Shown here: one piece after another, positions 34,006 to 37,730 of the stretch
Layout: the number at the start of each line of letters is the position of its first letter
Position numbering within the stretch: the stretch's first letter is position 1
From: Phreatobacter sp.
Lineage (GTDB): Bacteria; Pseudomonadota; Alphaproteobacteria; Rhizobiales; Phreatobacteraceae
Assembly: GCA_019749835.1 (NCBI GenBank)
Contig: JAIEPJ010000305.1
Location: 1-37,730, forward strand
Reading direction: 5' to 3'
DNA: 37,730 nt
Position numbers and translations under genes: made by a program
Notes under the pieces: generated by a model
What the model saw: the letters and a program-made list of their open reading frames with translations, nothing else
Told to the model about the DNA's origin: nothing
Databases searched by the model: none

Positions 34006-36621
34006 ATGACCGGACAGCTCATCGGAGCCCTGATCCTCTGGCTGATCGTCGCCGTGATCGCCATCGCGATCATCGTCTATCTCGTCAACTGGCTCTACCG
34101 GCGCTCGTCCAAGGAGGTATCGTTCGTCCGGACCGGCCTCTTCGGCGAAAAGGTGGTGATCAATGGCGGCGCCTTCGTGCTGCCGATCATCCACGACGTC
34201 ACCCCGGTCAACATGAACGTGCTGCAGATGGCGGTGACGCGCAGCAAGGACACCGCACTGATCACCCGCGACCGCATGCGGGTCGACATCGATGCCGAAT
34301 TCTACGTGCGCGTCAGGCCGGACAAGCCATCCGTGGCCATCGCCGCCGCCACGCTCGGCCGTCGGACGCTGCAGCCTGATCAATTGAACACCCTGCTCTC
34401 CGGCAAGTTCATCTCGTCGCTGCGCACCGTTGCCGCCGCCATGTCGATGGAGGAGATGCACGAGCAGCGCGGGATCTATGTCCAGCGCGTCAAGGAGGCC
34501 GCCGCCGAGGCCCTCAACCAGAACGGCCTCGTCCTGGAATCGGTGGCGATCACCGACCTCGACCAGACCGACCTTCAGTATTTCAATCCGTCCAACCGCT
34601 TCGACGCCGAGGGTCTGACGCGCATCATCGAGGAGATCGAGGAGAAGCGGAAACTGCGCAACGACATCGAGCAGGAATCGATGATCAAGATCCGCAGCCG
34701 CAATCTGGAGGCCGAGCGCCAGGCGCTCGACATCGAGCGGGAGAGCGAGTCGGCGCGGCTGGAACAGCAGCGCGAGATCGAGATCCGGCGTGCCGTGCAA
34801 CGCACCGAGATCGCCCGTGAGCGGGCCGCCCGCGACACCGAGGCCGAACAGGCCCAGATCGTCTCCCGCGAGGAGATCGAAAAGGCCAAGATCGCCAATG
34901 AGCGGGCAATCAGCGAGGCGCGCATCGCCTCCGACCGCGACATCCGCCAGCAGGAAATCGCCAGGACGAAGGCGGTCGAGAGCGCTGAAATCGCCGCGCG
35001 CGAAGAGATCGAAACCGCCAGGATCGCCAATGATCAGGCGATCCAGGCCGCCCGCATCGCCTCGGACCGCGAGATCCGTCAGAAGGAGATCGAGCGCACG
35101 AGATCGCTTGAGCAGGCCGAGATCGCCGCACGGGAGGCGGTCGAGCGCTCGCGGATCGCCCAGGAGGCACAGGTGAGTGCCGAGCGCATCGATCGCGAGA
35201 AGGAGATCAAGAATCTCGAGATCGCCCGCAACAAGGCTCTCGATGAAGCCGAGATCGCGGCCCGCGAGGCCGTCGAGAAGGCCCGGATCGCCCAGGACAT
35301 CGCGCTCACCGCCGAGCGCATCGCCTCCGACGAGGGCAAGCGCAAGCTGGAAATTGCGCGGAACCGCACGGTCGAGGAGGCCGAGATCGCCGCCCGCGAG
35401 GCGACGGAAGCAGCCCGCATCGCCCAGGAGAAGGCAACCGCTGCCGAACGCATCGCCTCCGCGCTCGCCACCCGGCAGTTGGAGATCAAGAGCACCGAGC
35501 AGCTCGAGGCCGCCGAGATCAAGCGGCGCGATGCGGTCGAACGGCAGCGCATCGCCGCCGAGCTGAAGATCGAGGAGGAGCGCATCGCCTCGTCGCAGAC
35601 CCGCGAGGTGTTGCAGATCGAGCAGAAGAAGGCGGTGGAGGTGGCCGAGGAGAACCGCGCCATCGTCATGGCCGCCAAACGCGCCGAGCGCTCGGAGGCC
35701 GACAAGACCCTGCGCCAGACCGAGATCATCGCCAAGCAGGAGGTCGAAAAGACCGATGTCGCACGCGAACAGGCGCTGGAAGCAGCGCGACTGGAGCGCC
35801 GCCGCGCCATCGAGCAACTGGAGGTCGCCCGATCCCAGGCGCTGCAGGAATCGCAGATCGCTTCCAACGAAGAGGTGGAGCGCGCCCGCATCGCCTCCGA
35901 CCGCGGCCTGGACGAGGCTCGCGTCGGTCGGCAACGCGACCTTCGCCGGCTCGAGATCGAGCGGGAGCGCGACGTGGAGAACGCCGCGATGGACAAGGCG
36001 ATCACGCTCTACGCCAAGTCTCTCGAGGAAAGCGCCGCAGCCGTGAAGGCCGAACTGGCCAAGGCCAAGGCGGTCGAGGCGGCCGAGCTGGTTCAGACGG
36101 TCAAGGAGAGCGAGACCGCCAAGCGGCGCAAGACCGTCGAGGTGATCAATGCCGAGAAGGCGGCCGAGGAGGTGCGCATCGCCGCCGAGGCCGACAAGAT
36201 CCGCAAGGCCATCGACGCCGAGGCCCAGAAGCTTCTCTACGAGGCCGAGAACGTACTCACCGACGGCGCCCGCTACGGGCTCTTCCGTCGCCGCCTGCTC
36301 GATCGGATCGAGGGCATCGTGCGCGAAAGCGTCAAGCCCATGGAGAAGATCGAGGGCATCCGCATTCTCCATGTCGACGGCCTGCAGGGCACAGGCGGTG
36401 GCGGGGGCGGATCGTCGCGCACGCCGACTGACGAGGTGATCGATTCGGCCCTGCGCTACCGCGTCCAGGCGCCGCTCATCGACCAGGTGCTGAAAGAGAT
36501 CGGCATCGAGGGCGGCAATCTTGCCAAGATGGGAGGGCTGATGCGCGAGGCCTCCGACATGCAGCGCGTCGCCAAGGACGCTCAGCCGCCCAAGCCCAAA
36601 GATGACGGCGAGAAGAAGTAA
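34006..36621 (+). CDS. Giant flotillin-like SPFH protein with hendecad coiled coil
   Basis: The 871-residue protein starts with one membrane helix (about 5-30, LIGALILWLIVAVIAIAIIVYLVNW), then an SPFH/band-7 domain (about 35-205: VSFVRTGLFGEKVVINGGAFVLP, NVLQMAVTRSKDTALITRDRM, LNQNGLVLESVAITDLDQT, YFNPSNRFDAEG). From about 210 to 760 it is continuous charged coiled coil. Residues 283-546 are six tandem 44-residue units, each four 11-residue hendecads beginning Ala/Glu-x-Ile (for example AEIAAREAVEK). A Gly-rich linker (about 791-799) leads to a helical C-terminus ending DDGEKK. Ordinary flotillins/YqiK are about 430-700 residues. GGGAGGA precedes ATG 34006. Flotillins scaffold membrane microdomains; here it sits between importer and oxidoreductase genes. 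Confidence 0.92.
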   Translation: MTGQLIGALILWLIVAVIAIAIIVYLVNWLYRRSSKEVSFVRTGLFGEKVVINGGAFVLPIIHDVTPVNMNVLQMAVTRSKDTALITRDRMRVDIDAEFYVRVRPDKPSVAIAAATLGRRTLQPDQLNTLLSGKFISSLRTVAAAMSMEEMHEQRGIYVQRVKEAAAEALNQNGLVLESVAITDLDQTDLQYFNPSNRFDAEGLTRIIEEIEEKRKLRNDIEQESMIKIRSRNLEAERQALDIERESESARLEQQREIEIRRAVQRTEIARERAARDTEAEQAQIVSREEIEKAKIANERAISEARIASDRDIRQQEIARTKAVESAEIAAREEIETARIANDQAIQAARIASDREIRQKEIERTRSLEQAEIAAREAVERSRIAQEAQVSAERIDREKEIKNLEIARNKALDEAEIAAREAVEKARIAQDIALTAERIASDEGKRKLEIARNRTVEEAEIAAREATEAARIAQEKATAAERIASALATRQLEIKSTEQLEAAEIKRRDAVERQRIAAELKIEEERIASSQTREVLQIEQKKAVEVAEENRAIVMAAKRAERSEADKTLRQTEIIAKQEVEKTDVAREQALEAARLERRRAIEQLEVARSQALQESQIASNEEVERARIASDRGLDEARVGRQRDLRRLEIERERDVENAAMDKAITLYAKSLEESAAAVKAELAKAKAVEAAELVQTVKESETAKRRKTVEVINAEKAAEEVRIAAEADKIRKAIDAEAQKLLYEAENVLTDGARYGLFRRRLLDRIEGIVRESVKPMEKIEGIRILHVDGLQGTGGGGGGSSRTPTDEVIDSALRYRVQAPLIDQVLKEIGIEGGNLAKMGGLMREASDMQRVAKDAQPPKPKDDGEKK
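34852..35643 (+). repeat. Six tandem 132-base units encoding 44-residue coiled-coil repeats
   Basis: Inside the flotillin-like gene, residues 283-546 fall into six units of exactly 44 residues, starting at 34852, 34984, 35116, 35248, 35380 and 35512. Units 2-5 begin AEIAARE, unit 6 begins AEIKRRD and unit 1 AQIVSRE. Each unit splits into four 11-residue blocks with Ile at position 3. The DNA copies have diverged, so the amplification is old, but the phase is strictly kept. Confidence 0.85.
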
Positions 36622-36632
36622 GGCAGACAATC

Positions 36633-37070
36633 ATGGCCCGCGTCTATGTCTCCAGTGTCGTCAATGCGCCCGCGGCCCGGGTCTGGGCCCGGGTGCGCGA
36701 TTTCAACGGTCTGCCCAACTGGGTTCCCGCCGTGGCGGAGAGCCGGATCGAGAACGGTGAGCCCGCCGACAAGGTGGGCTGTGTCAGGGCCTTCTCCCTG
36801 CGCAACGGCGACAAGCTGCGCGAGAAGCTGCTCGGCCTCTCCGACTTCGACATGTTCTGCACCTATTCGATCCTCGACAGCCCCATGCCGCTCACGGACT
36901 ACGTGGCGACCCTGCGGCTGACGCCGATCACTGATCAGGATCGCACCTTCGTCGAATGGTCCGCCGAGTTCGACTGCGCCCCGGAGCGGGAGCAGGAACT
37001 CGTTTCGAACATCGGCACCAACGTCTTCCAGGCGGGTTTCGACTCGCTCAAGCGCGCCTTCGGAGGCTGA
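36633..37070 (+). CDS. SRPBCC family protein (CoxG-like), first copy
   Basis: The 145-residue protein is a single START/Bet-v-1-like hydrophobic-pocket domain: SSVVNAPAARVWARVRDFNGLPNWVPAVAESRIENGEPADKVGC, then an antiparallel sheet (RAFSLRNGDKLREKLLGLSD, CTYSILDSPMPLTDYVATL, TFVEWSAEF) and the long C-terminal helix ELVSNIGTNVFQAGFDSLKRAF. Such proteins bind lipophilic ligands; CoxG-type members help dock or mature molybdenum hydroxylases at the membrane. It begins 11 bases after the flotillin gene and is about half identical by eye to the next protein, so the pair arose by duplication. Confidence 0.88.
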   Translation: MARVYVSSVVNAPAARVWARVRDFNGLPNWVPAVAESRIENGEPADKVGCVRAFSLRNGDKLREKLLGLSDFDMFCTYSILDSPMPLTDYVATLRLTPITDQDRTFVEWSAEFDCAPEREQELVSNIGTNVFQAGFDSLKRAFGG

Positions 37071-37071
37071 T

Positions 37072-37524
37072 GTGCCCAAGGTCGTCCGCAGCACCATCAT
37101 CAACGCGCCGGTCGATGCCCTCTGGGCCGTCCTGCGCGACTTCAACGGTCACGACCAGTATCACCCCATCGTCGCCGCCAGCGCCATCGAACGCGGCCAT
37201 CCCGCCGACAGGATCGGCTGCGTCCGCAGGTTCACCCTGCAGGACGGCAGCGAGCTGCGTGAACAGCTCCTGTCCCTGTCGGATCTGGAAATGACCTACA
37301 GCTACTGCCTGCTCGACACGCCGATCCCGCTGTTCAACTACGTCGCCCATATCCGGCTTTTGCCGGTGACCGACGGCAACCGCAGCTTCTGGCACTGGGA
37401 AAGCCGCTTCACCACGCCCCCGGGCCGCGAGGCGGAACTGGCCGAGACGGTCGGCAACGACGTGTATTCGGCCGGCATGGAAGCTGTCCGCCACCTCCCC
37501 GAACTCCAAGGTGGAGCGCCCTGA
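37072..37524 (+). CDS. SRPBCC family protein (CoxG-like), second copy
   Basis: The 150-residue protein has the same fold and motif order as its neighbour: STIINAPVDALWAVLRDFNGHDQYHPIVAASAIERGHPADRIGC, REQLLSLSDLEMTYSYCLLDTPIPLFNYVAHI, FWHWESRFTTPPGREAEL and a C-terminal helix. The start is GTG 37072, one base after the previous stop codon, with the GGAGG of the previous gene's end (37062-37066) as ribosome site. Having two copies suggests a heterodimer or two related ligands. Its stop is two bases from the next start. Confidence 0.88.
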   Translation: MPKVVRSTIINAPVDALWAVLRDFNGHDQYHPIVAASAIERGHPADRIGCVRRFTLQDGSELREQLLSLSDLEMTYSYCLLDTPIPLFNYVAHIRLLPVTDGNRSFWHWESRFTTPPGREAELAETVGNDVYSAGMEAVRHLPELQGGAP

Positions 37525-37526
37525 CC

Positions 37527-37730
37527 ATGGCGATCGAGTTCCGCACCGCCACGACCTTCTCGGACGCCGCCGGCCTCATCGCAGGCGACCGCACCGCCCG
37601 GCTGCTGTCAGGCGGAACGCTGATCATGCGCGACATCAACGAGGGCCGGCTCACCGACGGGCTCATCCTGCGGCTCGTCGATCCCGCCTATCGGCAGATC
37701 ACGCTGTCCGGCAGGGTCGAACTGGGGGCG
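37527..37730 (+). CDS. FAD-binding subunit of a molybdenum hydroxylase (xanthine/CO dehydrogenase medium subunit family), 5' part
   Basis: The visible 68 residues match the N-terminal FAD-binding domain of CoxM/XdhB-type subunits: FRTATTFSDAAGLIAGD, then the FAD-diphosphate loop RLLSGGTLIMRDINEGRLTDG (usual form AGGT-DL-P-M), and LILRLVDPAYRQITLSG. The protein continues beyond the window. This subunit passes electrons from the molybdenum and Fe-S subunits to an acceptor. It starts two bases after the second SRPBCC gene, as in cox-type operons where CoxG-like proteins accompany the hydroxylase. Confidence 0.8.
   Translation, partial: MAIEFRTATTFSDAAGLIAGDRTARLLSGGTLIMRDINEGRLTDGLILRLVDPAYRQITLSGRVELGA

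Noticed and set aside
32569-36630. A 1353-codon open frame on the minus strand opposite the flotillin-like, TIM-barrel and Tm-1-like genes
   Set aside because: It is the antisense shadow of three well-supported genes. Its repetitive Leu/Gly/Asp composition mirrors the Glu/Ala/Ile coiled coil, and it has no motifs or ribosome site.
1-37730. CRISPR arrays, insertion sequences or transposases
   Set aside because: I saw no regularly spaced repeats, no transposase-like frames and no terminal inverted repeats. The only mobile-element trace is the integrase relic near 9.6 kb.

Overview
The window is high-GC bacterial DNA (nearly all third codon positions G/C, compact operons, frequent 4-base ATGA/GTGA gene overlaps). 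Gene content fits an alphaproteobacterium of the Hyphomicrobiales (Rhizobiales) type: hisE next to coaA, a DUF2218 protein, malonyl-CoA decarboxylase, a secreted lectin-like protein and many ABC importers. The genus cannot be read from the sequence.

Positions 1-9.4 kb look like ordinary chromosome with short, mostly minus-strand units: the tail of an unidentified gene with a clear terminator, a frameshifted secreted esterase, a secreted lectin-like protein, malonyl-CoA decarboxylase, a DUF2218 protein, enoyl-CoA hydratase, hisE-coaA, an msrA-CHAD-GNAT operon, an intradiol dioxygenase-like protein and a small membrane protein. A tRNA-Arg(CCG) at 9423-9499 closes this part. About 110 bases downstream lies the broken 5' end of what looks like a phage-type integrase, suggesting an old island boundary.

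Positions 10.1-23.9 kb hold a catabolic cluster built round a peptide/nickel-type ABC importer. Solute-binding protein, alpha/beta hydrolase and amidase form one minus-strand operon. A GntR-type regulator with two predicted DNA-binding domains is divergent. Then come a class III aminotransferase, a C45 (penicillin acyltransferase-like) hydrolase, two permeases, a double ATPase fused in frame to an FMN-binding PPOX domain, and a single-chain aconitase X. A T6-containing motif recurs upstream of four of these transcription units and may be the shared operator. The enzymes suggest import and cleavage of an amide or N-acyl amino compound followed by transamination; the substrate is unknown.

Positions 24.4-37.7 kb (running off the end) hold a second import and oxidation cluster. 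It has a branched-chain-type binding protein, a divergent iron-alcohol-dehydrogenase-fold protein, an AraC regulator, and then one tight operon: livH-livM-livG, LivF fused to a Tm-1-like (UPF0261) domain, a TIM-barrel Tm-1 C-terminal-like protein, an 871-residue flotillin-like protein with an 11-residue-periodic coiled coil, two tandem SRPBCC (CoxG-like) proteins, and the start of a molybdenum-hydroxylase FAD subunit. I read it as a membrane-scaffolded uptake and hydroxylation system for an unknown, perhaps cyclic or heteroaromatic, substrate. It is the best candidate here for an undescribed system.
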